NCBI RefSeq assembly: GCF_011759375.1
Contig: NZ_JAARML010000002.1
Coordinates: 124,001-188,000 of the forward strand
DNA: 64,000 bases
Reading direction: 5' to 3'
From: Paraflavitalea devenefica
GTDB lineage: Bacteria > Bacteroidota > Bacteroidia > Chitinophagales > Chitinophagaceae
The notes under the pieces were generated by a model. It was given only the letters and a program-made list of their open reading frames with translations. It did not search any database and was not told the origin of the DNA. Below are positions 40,901 through 47,596 of the stretch, piece after piece (the stretch's first letter is position 1; each line of letters opens with the position of its first letter). The position numbers and the translations under genes are program-made.

Positions 40901-41215
40901 GAAAGTAACGGCGCCATTACTTATTCGTCAATTATTACCCTGGAACGGGAACAAGGCCAGGCATTAAGTATACAATTGACACTTAATCCTGTAGCGGGCC
41001 CCGACGCTATATTTACCGTTTATTCCCCCGGCAGTAAAACAATTCCTATAGCTATTTATGATGCAACAGGCAGACTGATGATGCGTGCACAGTGGCAGGT
41101 TCAGCCAGGCAGCCAGGTAAGGCGGATTAATATGCAGCAAGCGCCGGCAGGCATATACCATGTTGTATTTCAGGGCACTGAAAAAGTGCAACCGGTACGG
41201 TTGATGCGCCAATAA
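37982..41215 (+). CDS. GloVer-repeat T9SS cargo protein
   Basis: This 1077-aa secreted protein has a signal peptide (MKKLYVVCFAMLLGFIHC), about fifteen GloVer-type repeats (tandem beta-propeller-like units; form YNNKLYGVT-x(n)-GVLYEYDPATNTYTKK) over residues about 25-710, then an immunoglobulin-like region (VQFYTHNGATRKDAAGRFYL...), and a C-terminal type A T9SS sorting domain (IPIAIYDATGRLMMRAQWQV, INMQQAPAGIYHVVFQGTEK). It should be exported by the Por secretion system and anchored or released at the surface. The substrate or function is unknown. Confidence 0.9.
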   Translation: MKKLYVVCFAMLLGFIHCTAQGIYQFWGIAEEGGSDNQGVLFSSKYDGTGVRTHNAFEIETPGASPSRNGLVYCNGRLYGVTPEAGQLNMGLIYEYNPATNTYTKKVDFYSIGGRYPQGSMVVFQNRLYGVVSAGVANNGYGMLYEYDPATNSLTVKHYFQDGNGENPAAGLVLYNNKLYGTGGGADGEIFSYDPVNNVYAKLAELNSTVGHSVHSPLLPYNNRLYGVGFGGGLLDDGTLFEFNPVTNTVVKKADMNTIDAEGPMGGLVLFNNKLYGGTRAKGANGDGVIYEYNPAQNTLVKKIDLSETNGSTISTEMLLYNNKLYGVTLLGGSSSEGVLFEYDPATNTYLKKVNFSGLSMGKYPHATLVLLNDKFYGVTNQGGLRGFGTLFEYNPAANGIIKKKDFKVVNDGYEPLGKLTYYSGKLYGITAKGGANDWGTIFSYDLATGTYVVRYNMAEATGRIDNQGGMLLYNNKLYGVTRYGNGGDGVLYEFDPLNDNYTVKHYFSEATGKQPTGVPVFYNNKLYGTTTLGGSNGAGVLYEYDPATNTYTVRVHFGGSFGRIPEATLTLHNGRLYGTCNAGGTNDKGTLFEYIPAGNGFIKRFDFSTETGWRPSGTIAVFNNKLYGTTVYEGGAGVDGVLYEYDLATNAYTQKHQFKMPGGISPNGGTILHNNKLYGVASNGASQIYGGALYEYNPALNTYNEQTIFTSLNGYRPTTTHLITVPALVAPGTPGSCSNIGITPITAANAGQWVPFTDEGGNAVLEINANGNVLGNVTVQFYTHNGATRKDAAGRFYLDRNITITVDNQPVTPVSIRFYIRKTEFESLKNTAGSGILNVSDITPFKSSAACSNSVGGTALPLTSGATTWGLDYVYTAQVSSFSTFYFASKAYSALPVKLEYFKGVAEATANRLHWNASCTENTDFIVERSTDGVHFSQIGIVLATVTDCGKPFQFPDQHPVPGKTYYRLQMKESNGAITYSSIITLEREQGQALSIQLTLNPVAGPDAIFTVYSPGSKTIPIAIYDATGRLMMRAQWQVQPGSQVRRINMQQAPAGIYHVVFQGTEKVQPVRLMRQ

Positions 41216-41230
41216 GGCGGAAAGCTTCCT

Positions 41231-41278
41231 CATACCTGAAGGTTCCGTTTGCGTCGCAGGCAAAACCTGTCAGGTATG
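41231..41278. repeat. Palindrome after the T9SS gene
   Basis: Perfect arms CATACCTGA / TCAGGTATG enclose AGGTT / AACCT arms, 15 bases after the stop. It could serve as a weak terminator or be another dispersed palindrome; no T run follows. Confidence 0.6.
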
Positions 41279-41426
41279 TTTCCGGTGAGTATATTTTACG
41301 GGATTGTCGTTGTTGTTTTCACGGGGGATGTTACCGGAGAATTAACGGGATTTTATATATATGTTATCAGATTGATTCCTGATCAATTTGTTTGTCGTAA
41401 TTTTCAGGTTCATAACGCTTATCCCT

Positions 41427-41663
41427 ATGAGCCTGATCACAAATAACGAAGTGAATAAATTCCTGGAAGTAGCCGCCACAGAAACTTCTACCCGCATGAA
41501 AGCAATAGCAGAAGTTAGAAAGGCACATCATGATTTTCACAGCCTCTATAAATTTGTAAGCAGCCAATACAACGATAATATACCTCCCGATGTATTGCAA
41601 ATGCTGCAGGAGGAAGCCCACTATTTTGCTGCCAAATACAATTCCAATCCCGGCAAAAAATAG
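41427..41663 (+). CDS. Small hypothetical protein
   Basis: ATG 41427 (MSLITNNEVNKFLEVAATET) is preferred over a start 13 codons upstream because the longer reading is a hydrophobic run without support. This 78-aa protein looks helical (STRMKAIAEVRKAHHDFHSL, PPDVLQMLQEEAHYF) and ends PGKK. I recognise no family. A terminator-like hairpin follows at 41758-41785. Confidence 0.5.
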   Translation: MSLITNNEVNKFLEVAATETSTRMKAIAEVRKAHHDFHSLYKFVSSQYNDNIPPDVLQMLQEEAHYFAAKYNSNPGKK

Positions 41664-41757
41664 ATTCGGCCTAACGGCCCATCGCATGACCGATGGCTTC
41701 AACACCTTGTGGAAAAAGGTGCTATAGTCAACATAACCTTACTTAATAATATGCAGC

Positions 41758-41785
41758 AGCCCCGCCTATACCAGGCGGGGCTTTT
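41758..41785 (+). terminator. Intrinsic terminator
   Basis: AGCCCCGCCT and AGGCGGGGCT, a perfect 10-bp stem with a 5-base loop, followed by TTTT, about 95 bases after the 78-aa protein stop. Confidence 0.8.
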
Positions 41786-41819
41786 AGCTTATGGAGCCTT
41801 ATTGATTACAATAGGATAC

Positions 41820-41896
41820 AGCATAGATACAGCATATATCCAGCATAAGTACAACATAGATGCAGCTTCCCTATATAAATATGCTGCATCTATGCT
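41820..41896. repeat. Long imperfect inverted repeat
   Basis: AGCATAGATACAGCATA (41820-41836) and TATGCTGCATCTATGCT (41880-41896) pair at 16 of 17 positions; a third CATAGATGCAG lies in the loop. It sits 117 bases before the gene at 42013 and could be an operator or leader structure. Confidence 0.65.
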
Positions 41897-41947
41897 GAAA
41901 AAGCGCTTAAAATATATTTGCTTTATATTTAAATTATTAATTATAGT

Positions 41948-41955
41948 TATATTTG
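41948..41955 (+). promoter_or_regulatory. -7 box before the gene at 42013
   Basis: TATATTTG matches TAnnTTTG exactly; TTTG at 41917-41920 is 27 bases upstream, longer than usual, so the -33 element is doubtful. Confidence 0.4.
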
Positions 41956-42012
41956 GATAAGCTATGGCTTACCTATAGGTAGGCTGTCCTATAACCTTTA
42001 AATTTTATTACT

Positions 42013-42816
42013 ATGGGAACAATTGATGGCGGCCTCGGAGAGGGGCTGCGCGGGAAATTTGACGGTCTTTCCTTCTACAAAATGAGGGGTGTGGATAAGA
42101 CCATTGTCCGTAAAAGTGGCGGTCACTCCAAAGATAAAATTAAATATGATCCTGATCTTGACCAATTCCGGCGGGCAGGATCTGAATTTGGCGGCAGGGC
42201 TACGACAGCCAAATTCATTATGGGGGCGCTCTATTATCACAAGCCCCTGGCCGATTACAATATTGCAGGGCCATTGATCGCTTTGCTGAAGCCTGTGCAG
42301 GAGCGCGACCTGGTGAGTGAACTGGGAGCGCGCAATGTCTACCTCTCTGCCAATACTCATTACCTGAAAGGTTTTTCGCTCAACCGTCAACATCCTTTCG
42401 ACTCTGTGATCAGGTACCCCGTGACGGGTACATTAAACAGGGAAGAGCTGAATGCCAGTGTGCAATTTCCGGAACTGATACCCCAGGTCAATTTCATTCC
42501 TCCTGTGACCCTTCCTTATTATTCTCTTCGGATAGGCCTTGGTGTCGTACCTGATATTGTACGTGACCCCAAACGCTATGTACCGGTTCACCCGGATTAT
42601 TCGTCCATCTGCGCTGTTTATGCAGACACAGCCTGGCTTCCCCTGCTACAGGGGGCAGAAGCGAGGGAGGTAAAGATTCAATATGATCTGCGCCCGCCCG
42701 ATAATAACTTTACACTGGTACTCACCGTGGGCATTCGCTATGGTATAGTAAAAGATATAAACCAGATCAGACAGGCTCCTTATGTGGGCAGCGCCAAAGT
42801 GCTGGAAGTGGGATAA
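42013..42816 (+). CDS. Hypothetical protein resembling DUF6266
   Basis: This 267-aa protein begins MGTIDGGLGEGLRGKFDGLS, then FYKMRGVDKTIVRKSGG, the layout of DUF6266 proteins (MGT...GG..GKVG...) common in Bacteroidota, and continues with an RRAGSEFGGRATTAKFIMGA segment and a beta-rich C-terminal domain (YSLRIGLGVVPDIVRD, EVKIQYDLRPPDNNFTLVLT). No signal peptide or membrane segment is seen. The family role is unknown. An M23 peptidase gene starts 49 bp downstream with its own promoter-like sequence. Confidence 0.6.
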   Translation: MGTIDGGLGEGLRGKFDGLSFYKMRGVDKTIVRKSGGHSKDKIKYDPDLDQFRRAGSEFGGRATTAKFIMGALYYHKPLADYNIAGPLIALLKPVQERDLVSELGARNVYLSANTHYLKGFSLNRQHPFDSVIRYPVTGTLNREELNASVQFPELIPQVNFIPPVTLPYYSLRIGLGVVPDIVRDPKRYVPVHPDYSSICAVYADTAWLPLLQGAEAREVKIQYDLRPPDNNFTLVLTVGIRYGIVKDINQIRQAPYVGSAKVLEVG

Positions 42817-42828
42817 GGTATTTCACGA

Positions 42829-42860
42829 TTTGTCGCTCTTGTATAAACGAGGTACATTTA
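42829..42860 (+). promoter_or_regulatory. Promoter of the M23 peptidase gene, perhaps leaderless
   Basis: TTTG (42829-42832), 20 bases, then TACATTTA (42853-42860), a seven-of-eight match to TAnnTTTG. The start codon at 42866 is where transcription should begin, so the mRNA may be leaderless. Confidence 0.55.
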
Positions 42861-42865
42861 TCTGT

Positions 42866-43999
42866 ATGAAGCTGATAAAAGTACTGGCCTTGTTCATTGC
42901 CGCAAACATCAGTTGCATTGCACCTGCTCTTAGTCAGCCAACTAAGTCATCGCTGGCAATGACGGTATTGTTTGATCCGGAAATGGTACTGATCGGCGGG
43001 AAGCCCACTGTTTATTATGAACTTCATCTCACCAGCCAGACCAGCGATTCCCTGTTCCTGCAAAAACTCGATGTATTTACAGCCGATGGTGCTTTGGTAA
43101 TGTCGGTTGATAAAAATGAATTCGCGAAAAAGTATGGCAGGAAAAAGGAAATACAGGGCGAACAGCAGTGCCTCCTTCTGCCCGGGGCAACAGGTATTAT
43201 TTACATGGAGGTCATTTTGCCTGGTAATAAACCGGTTGGACTTAAGCACCGGCTTGTGTATGAAACATTGCATAAAAATACAACCTGGCCTGGATCTGTT
43301 GCAGGGGCCGTAATAAGCGATGTTCAGCAAACTCCCGTAATAGTGGGACCGCCGGTAGGAGGAGGTGCATGGGCTGCGGTGTATGATCCATCGTGGGAGC
43401 GCGGGCACCGCAGAGTTGTGTATGCTCCTGATGGTAAACAAAGAATACCCGGGCGCTTTGCCATCGACTTTATACTGCTCGACACGCTGGGCCGGTCTGC
43501 AGCCGGGGATAAAAACGAAATAAAGAACTGGTACGGGTATGGAGTCCCTATAATAGCAGTAGCAGATGGAGTAGTGGCCTCCACCCGGGATGATTTTCCG
43601 GAGAGTGCTACCTTATCCGGGCATCCGGCTTATCCTTCCGATAAAGCAACGGGCAATTACGTTTCAATAGACATCGGCAACGGCCGCATCGTATTTTATG
43701 AGCACCTGAAGCCGGGTAGCATTACCGTGAAAGCAGGGCAGGCGGTAAAAAAAGGAGAAGTGGTAGCTACGCTTGGCTTTACCGGCCAAACCACGGGGCC
43801 GCATCTTCACTTTCATATTGCCAATGCCAATTCCCCATTGGGCGCAGAAGGGATTCCCTTTGCCTTTGAGCGGTTTACCCTGCTGGGTAACTATCCCGAT
43901 TTTAGTCAATTCGGAAAAGCGCCCTGGACGCCTGTATCACCCATTATAATAACCGGTGAGCGTCCTGCGCCCAATACCGTGATCAGGTTTGAGCGTTGA
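42866..43999 (+). CDS. M23-family metallopeptidase, secreted
   Basis: Start ATG 42866 (MKLIKVLALFIAANISCIAP) gives a signal peptide; the longer frame is spurious. This 377-aa protein has an N-terminal beta-rich domain, FAIDFILLDTLGRSA, then the LytM/M23 domain with VPIIAVADGVVAS, ATGNYVSIDIGNGRIVFYEH, LGFTGQTTGPHLHFHI (HxH zinc ligands). It would cleave peptidoglycan cross-links in the periplasm or cut foreign peptides. The 3' end is overlapped by the convergent gene from the recombinase islet. Confidence 0.9.
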   Translation: MKLIKVLALFIAANISCIAPALSQPTKSSLAMTVLFDPEMVLIGGKPTVYYELHLTSQTSDSLFLQKLDVFTADGALVMSVDKNEFAKKYGRKKEIQGEQQCLLLPGATGIIYMEVILPGNKPVGLKHRLVYETLHKNTTWPGSVAGAVISDVQQTPVIVGPPVGGGAWAAVYDPSWERGHRRVVYAPDGKQRIPGRFAIDFILLDTLGRSAAGDKNEIKNWYGYGVPIIAVADGVVASTRDDFPESATLSGHPAYPSDKATGNYVSIDIGNGRIVFYEHLKPGSITVKAGQAVKKGEVVATLGFTGQTTGPHLHFHIANANSPLGAEGIPFAFERFTLLGNYPDFSQFGKAPWTPVSPIIITGERPAPNTVIRFER

Positions 44000-44329
44000 A
44001 TGGTTGATTATTAATCGGGGGCGCTGGTTCAAGTCCAACAAGGGGAAGTAAACAGGCTCCCGCCCCCACAAACGCCACGGGTCGAAAAACGGATCATCCT
44101 TCAGTAGCTGAATGGATGCCATACGCACATGCTGTAAGATTTGCGAAACATGGCTAAGCTGATCCGTAGGCTTTGCCAAGATGATGGGAATGTCCCACAT
44201 AACGTTATCACAGACTTTCGCCGCTTTGAGATCGTCTTCGGTGAACATTTTCGCCTGGAACATAATCAAGGCTCCGTATTTGTCGGCGGCTCCGACAACT
44301 TGTTCTTTTGTGACTGTTCTTTCGTTCAT
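43937..44329 (-). CDS. Hypothetical protein of the recombinase islet
   Basis: This 130-aa protein starts 10 bp after the recombinase gene. The first about 95 residues look genuine (MNERTVTKEQVVGAADKYGA, MFTEDDLKAAKVCDNVMWD, LSHVSQILQHVRMASIQLL). The last about 35 residues run antisense through the 3' end of the M23 gene and are probably a random extension beyond the insertion boundary. No family is recognised. Cotranscription with the recombinase suggests a role in the element. Confidence 0.6.
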   Translation of the reverse strand: MNERTVTKEQVVGAADKYGALIMFQAKMFTEDDLKAAKVCDNVMWDIPIILAKPTDQLSHVSQILQHVRMASIQLLKDDPFFDPWRLWGREPVYFPLLDLNQRPRLIINHSTLKPDHGIGRRTLTGYYNG

Positions 44330-44339
44330 GGTATGTCAG

Positions 44340-44981
44340 TTAAGGTTTAATCGTCGTGCTGCGCTTCCAAGTTTCGTACACGGTCGAGGCGTGCCATTTG
44401 CAACCTTCATGAAATGATCCAATACGCTCCTTGTTCCATTTTTTCGCAATTTTCTCATAGCTATACCCTTCGTCATGCAATGCCTGAATGATTGGCCCTT
44501 TCTCCTGGGCGAATGCGTTGGCTAATGCTATGTTCTTCGCCGCTTGGATTTTGCCATACTTTCCTAATTCAACTCCTTTCGCGCTGGCCTCCCGTAAGCC
44601 ATCCTTTGTCCGCCTACTAATATCTTCCCGTTCTTCTTGTACCCTGATGGCTTCCTTTAAATTTTCAAGCTCCGTGGCATAAGGTTTATCCGCTGCGATG
44701 AATGGAATTTTCTTTATCATCATGTCAGCGACAAGCAATGCATACCGTGACAAACGGCTCATGGTTGAAAAGATCAGTGTTGCGCCGATCCGCTTACAAT
44801 AACGTATTGCCTTTCTAAGCTCCGGCCTGCGTACCTTTTTCCCGCTTTCCTTTTCGTAATAGGATTTTATGGCCGTCATGCCGGAAACTTTCAGGAAGTT
44901 TTCAACAAACCGCTTTTGAGCCTCCATGCCGTATATCTGGCTTTCGCGTGAAACTCTGAAATACAACACTGCCTTTTTCAT
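44340..44981 (-). CDS. Resolvase/invertase-type serine recombinase
   Basis: This 213-aa protein has a resolvase catalytic domain: AVLYFRVSRESQIYGMEAQK (Ser in RVSRES as nucleophile), ELRKAIRYCKRIGATLIFST, MSRLSRYALLVADMMIKK, then EREDISRRTKDGLREASAKG and a C-terminal helix-turn-helix (ALHDEGYSYEKIAKKWNKER). It is the size of small resolvases. Direct repeats at 45002-45062 upstream of its start may be binding or crossover sites. Confidence 0.92.
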   Translation of the reverse strand: MKKAVLYFRVSRESQIYGMEAQKRFVENFLKVSGMTAIKSYYEKESGKKVRRPELRKAIRYCKRIGATLIFSTMSRLSRYALLVADMMIKKIPFIAADKPYATELENLKEAIRVQEEREDISRRTKDGLREASAKGVELGKYGKIQAAKNIALANAFAQEKGPIIQALHDEGYSYEKIAKKWNKERIGSFHEGCKWHASTVYETWKRSTTIKP

Positions 44982-45001
44982 GACGTAAATTCATTTTACG
45001 C

Positions 45002-45062
45002 TTCGGCAGTAAACGAACGATTATTTTTGAATAAATTTTTCAATTCGGCAGTAACGGAACGG
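45002..45062. promoter_or_regulatory. Direct repeats upstream of the recombinase
   Basis: TTCGGCAGTAAACGAACG (45002-45019) and TTCGGCAGTAACGGAACGG (45044-45062), 42 bases apart (four helical turns), start 20 bp before the recombinase ATG. They fit a res-like or autoregulatory site. Confidence 0.6.
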
Positions 45063-45104
45063 TTGATATGATGGTGTTTTCATGAGCTGGTAGAACTCAA
45101 ATCA

Positions 45105-45134
45105 TTCGTATACTAACGTTCATATACATACGAA
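45105..45134. promoter_or_regulatory. TTCGTAT/ATACGAA inverted repeat, likely operator
   Basis: Seven-base arms TTCGTAT and ATACGAA flank 16 bases between the divergent recombinase and the small-protein operon at 45194. A regulator binding site is likely. Confidence 0.5.
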
Positions 45135-45193
45135 CCAAATTTATTTTCTCCTAACTTAGTGATGACATTCATTTATCCATTAAACCATCACTT

Positions 45194-45505
45194 ATGATGA
45201 CACCTAAAAAAGAGCCATATTTGACGCTCTTTGCACTCCATCCGCCAGACTGCGCCGTTGATAGTGAAACGTATGATCCCATTGCTGTCTTTGAAGAATT
45301 GTTCGGTTATTACAATTTGGTTGATGTGCGAAACCATTTATATGAGATGTTCAAGATGGCATCCAGCCGACCGGACTTAGAAGAATGTTGTGACAGTGAA
45401 GACAACTTCTTCTTCACTTTTGAGTTCCTGAATGATGTAGTAACTGCTGCGTATATGATAGCCAGATCGAGGCATGACTCGAGCAACTTACTTCTTACTC
45501 AATAA
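45194..45505 (+). CDS. Small protein of unrecognised family (member B)
   Basis: This 103-aa protein shares its core with the genes at 5084-5374 and 45516-45872: YDPIAVFEELFGYYNLVDVR, then FEFLNDVVTAAYMIARSR. It has no signal or membrane segment and is mostly helical and acidic. It starts after the inverted repeat at 45105-45134 and is followed by member C at 10 bp, so the two form an operon. The function is unknown; the association with a recombinase points to a mobile accessory system. Confidence 0.7.
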   Translation: MMTPKKEPYLTLFALHPPDCAVDSETYDPIAVFEELFGYYNLVDVRNHLYEMFKMASSRPDLEECCDSEDNFFFTFEFLNDVVTAAYMIARSRHDSSNLLLTQ

Positions 45506-45515
45506 ACTTAGTGCT

Positions 45516-45872
45516 ATGTATGTACATGATTGGGAATACAGAATAAAATGGTTCAAGGAAGTTAGCGGCGTTGGCCCCACAGATAACAAACCATTTGATA
45601 TACTATACGATATATTCTGCCTGGATGGGTATGATCTGTATCAAATCCATGATGAAATCTACGGCATTCTGAAGCTGGCATTAGATGACGAAAACGTTTA
45701 TGAGATCAAATCCCAACACCGGGTATTCGTCTATGAGATGCTGTGCGACATTACAACGGCAGCCTATTTGATTGCTAAAGATCATTTTTTAAGCAACCCT
45801 AAAAATCATGAAAGAAGCGCTGGAAAAAATCGCTCAAAAAATCGTCGAAAATTTATCCGAAAAACTGCCTGA
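45516..45872 (+). CDS. Small protein of unrecognised family (member C)
   Basis: ATG 45516 (MYVHDWEYRIKWFKEVSG) is chosen over the upstream start because it follows member B by 10 bp. This 118-aa protein aligns in its core with members A and B (KPFDILYDIFCLDGYDLYQI, FVYEMLCDITTAAYLIAKDH) and adds a basic C-terminal tail (GKNRSKNRRKFIRKTA), which may bind nucleic acid. In another frame at 45808-45882 the same bases encode a 24-residue amphipathic helix, possibly chance. Confidence 0.68.
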   Translation: MYVHDWEYRIKWFKEVSGVGPTDNKPFDILYDIFCLDGYDLYQIHDEIYGILKLALDDENVYEIKSQHRVFVYEMLCDITTAAYLIAKDHFLSNPKNHERSAGKNRSKNRRKFIRKTA

Positions 45873-45898
45873 CCGTTTTTAGTCCGTGCCCTAATCTT

Positions 45899-45947
45899 AA
45901 AGCGGCTGTGAAGGAGTTTCCCAATTCTCCCAAACAGCCGCTTTTTC
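45899..45947 (+). terminator. Intrinsic terminator of the small-protein operon
   Basis: AAAGCGGCTGT and ACAGCCGCTTT arms flank a loop and are followed by a T run, 27 bases after the stop of member C. Confidence 0.85.
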
Positions 45948-45994
45948 TATGGCGCCATTCATTTTTATTTTTTTAATGCGTCAGGGTTTTTGGG

Positions 45995-46002
45995 TATTTT
46001 TG
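45995..46002 (+). promoter_or_regulatory. -7 box before the gene at 46041
   Basis: TATTTTTG fits TAnnTTTG, 38 bases before the ATG; a T-rich stretch at 45970-45974 is in place of the -33 TTTG. Confidence 0.45.
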
Positions 46003-46040
46003 CGCCTATCAATAATCTAAAACCTAAATCGTAGAAAAAA

Positions 46041-46445
46041 ATGAAAAAGATTTTCATCAATTACATCCACACGGATAATGGCGTGGATCATGGTATTGCT
46101 GCATTGAATAAGACAGTTATTGAGAACATGCCGATCGTCTTTTCTCCGACGGTCGAAAACAACTTGAAAGTCATTATCTCGAATAACCCAGGGCAGAGCT
46201 TCTACTCCTTTACGCGTTTCTGCCAGTATGTAATGTACTTTCAATACCAGCCAGGGTTAGGAATTACGCTGAAATTCTCCGACTTCAAGAATGATATTGA
46301 TCTCGCCCTCGATGAATATTCCACTTTAGGCGGCAAGCAATGGAAAAAGGAAGACCGCGATAAGATCATGAAGATTTTCGAAGACATTCGGAATAACCCT
46401 ACCGAACTGGCCGAATTTGTGATTAAAGACCCAGTGGCTGCATAG
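46041..46445 (+). CDS. Hypothetical protein of the islet
   Basis: This 134-aa protein starts MKKIFINYIHTDNGVDHGIA and contains FYSFTRFCQYVMYFQYQPGL and EDRDKIMKIFEDIRNNPTEL. It is probably cytosolic alpha/beta, with no signal or membrane segment. I do not recognise it. It has its own promoter-like box and follows the small-protein operon, which suggests it is part of the same recombinase-bearing islet. Confidence 0.6.
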   Translation: MKKIFINYIHTDNGVDHGIAALNKTVIENMPIVFSPTVENNLKVIISNNPGQSFYSFTRFCQYVMYFQYQPGLGITLKFSDFKNDIDLALDEYSTLGGKQWKKEDRDKIMKIFEDIRNNPTELAEFVIKDPVAA

Positions 46446-46555
46446 CGATTCCGTCACTCTGTCATGTCGGGTAAATCTGCAAAAGCCTGTAAATCATCGA
46501 TCAATTTATTCAATGCTTGTCTACTTGGGGGAAGCGAGTAAAGGCAGACAGTCAA

Positions 46556-47449
46556 CTATTCCTTCTTAAACTTTTTAGGCGATACACCGATCGTATTCTT
46601 AAATACCCGCGAAAAGTGATATTGGTCATCATAGCCCAGGCTATGGGCGATGGTCTTTATATTATGCTGGCCATCCATGAGCAACTGGCAGGCCCTTTGC
46701 ATTTTGAAGGAAGTGAAAAGATGAATGGGAGAGTACTTCATCCTGTTCCTGAAAACAGCGGATAAATGACTGGCTGATAAATTAACGGCTTTGCTCAGGT
46801 CTTCCAGCCGCAGGCTTTTGTGCAGGTTCTGTTTCATATAGGCAATACACTGCTGTATCAGGTCATTTTCATTGATGGAGATCTTCATTTCCGATACCTG
46901 GAAGGAAGAAAGGAAAGCATACAGGCAGCTATTGCTGTAAATGATGTTGTCATTATTATTCATCAGCTCCAGGTGTTGCAGGATATCTTCAAACAACATC
47001 AGCCTGGTGGCATTGGCAATGGCAACAGCCGGCGCCTGTGCCTGTGAGCCGGTTAACAGCTTGTGGTAAAACCCTGCCACCTTCCCCGTAAAATGCACCC
47101 AGTAAATGCTCCACGGATTGTCAACATCAGCTCCGTATTGATGGCCCACACCAGCCGGTATAATAAAGAACTGGTTGGCCCCCACCTGGTGTGTTTTATT
47201 ATGGAGCGTGTACCATCCCTTGCCGCTTACGCAGTAGATCAGGATATACTGGGCACAGCCGTTTTTCCTTTCGCGGTTGTGCAGCGCCGCTGTAGGATAA
47301 AAGCCAATGTCCGTAATGTAGAGTTGCTGACAAAAAGGGTGTTTGGCGCAAAAGTTCCTTTTGGCATGGGTGAGGATGCAGGCTTTCTGCCCTTCAAAGC
47401 CTTCTTTTTTCCTGATGGTACCGGCAACAGGTTTCGTAATTTTATCCAT
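46556..47449 (-). CDS. AraC-family transcriptional regulator
   Basis: Start ATG 47449 (MDKITKPVAGTIRKKEGFEG); the longer reading starts within a poor segment. This 297-aa protein has an N-terminal AraC-type cupin sugar-sensing domain (YILIYCVSGKGWYTLHNKTH, FIIPAGVGHQYGAD) and two helix-turn-helix motifs (LRLEDLSKAVNLSASHLSAV; IKTIAHSLGYDDQYHFSRVF). It is divergent from the sugar porter at 47597 and the whole polysaccharide-utilisation locus, so it is likely the locus activator responding to a mono- or disaccharide. Confidence 0.92.
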   Translation of the reverse strand: MDKITKPVAGTIRKKEGFEGQKACILTHAKRNFCAKHPFCQQLYITDIGFYPTAALHNRERKNGCAQYILIYCVSGKGWYTLHNKTHQVGANQFFIIPAGVGHQYGADVDNPWSIYWVHFTGKVAGFYHKLLTGSQAQAPAVAIANATRLMLFEDILQHLELMNNNDNIIYSNSCLYAFLSSFQVSEMKISINENDLIQQCIAYMKQNLHKSLRLEDLSKAVNLSASHLSAVFRNRMKYSPIHLFTSFKMQRACQLLMDGQHNIKTIAHSLGYDDQYHFSRVFKNTIGVSPKKFKKE

Positions 47450-47596
47450 GTAAATCCTCTTTAGGGAAGCAAACAAAAAGGGATACCGACTATTTAATTT
47501 TATAAATTTCGTAATAATATCCATCATTTGCATCTTTTTTTCCATTGTCCTTTGTATTTAATAAACTCATTTTTGTTATAACAACTGCTTGCTACC

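Larger units (their letters stand above)
41664..42012. other. Non-coding stretch with terminator and long inverted repeat
   Basis: About 350 bases without a gene. They hold the terminator 41758-41785, an inverted repeat with 17-base arms (41820-41836 and 41880-41896) and a -7-like box (41948-41955) before the next gene. Confidence 0.6.

Noticed and set aside
44012-44045. tRNA T-arm-like sequence (GGTTCAAGTCCAAC) beside the M23 stop
   Set aside because: It would suit an attachment site at a tRNA end, but the T-stem has a mismatch, no acceptor pairing or anticodon arm is present, and no second copy was found at the other end of the islet.
45808-45882. 24-codon frame (amphipathic helix) overlapping member C
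   Set aside because: It overlaps a better supported gene in another frame and is too short to distinguish from chance; left as a note in that gene's entry.
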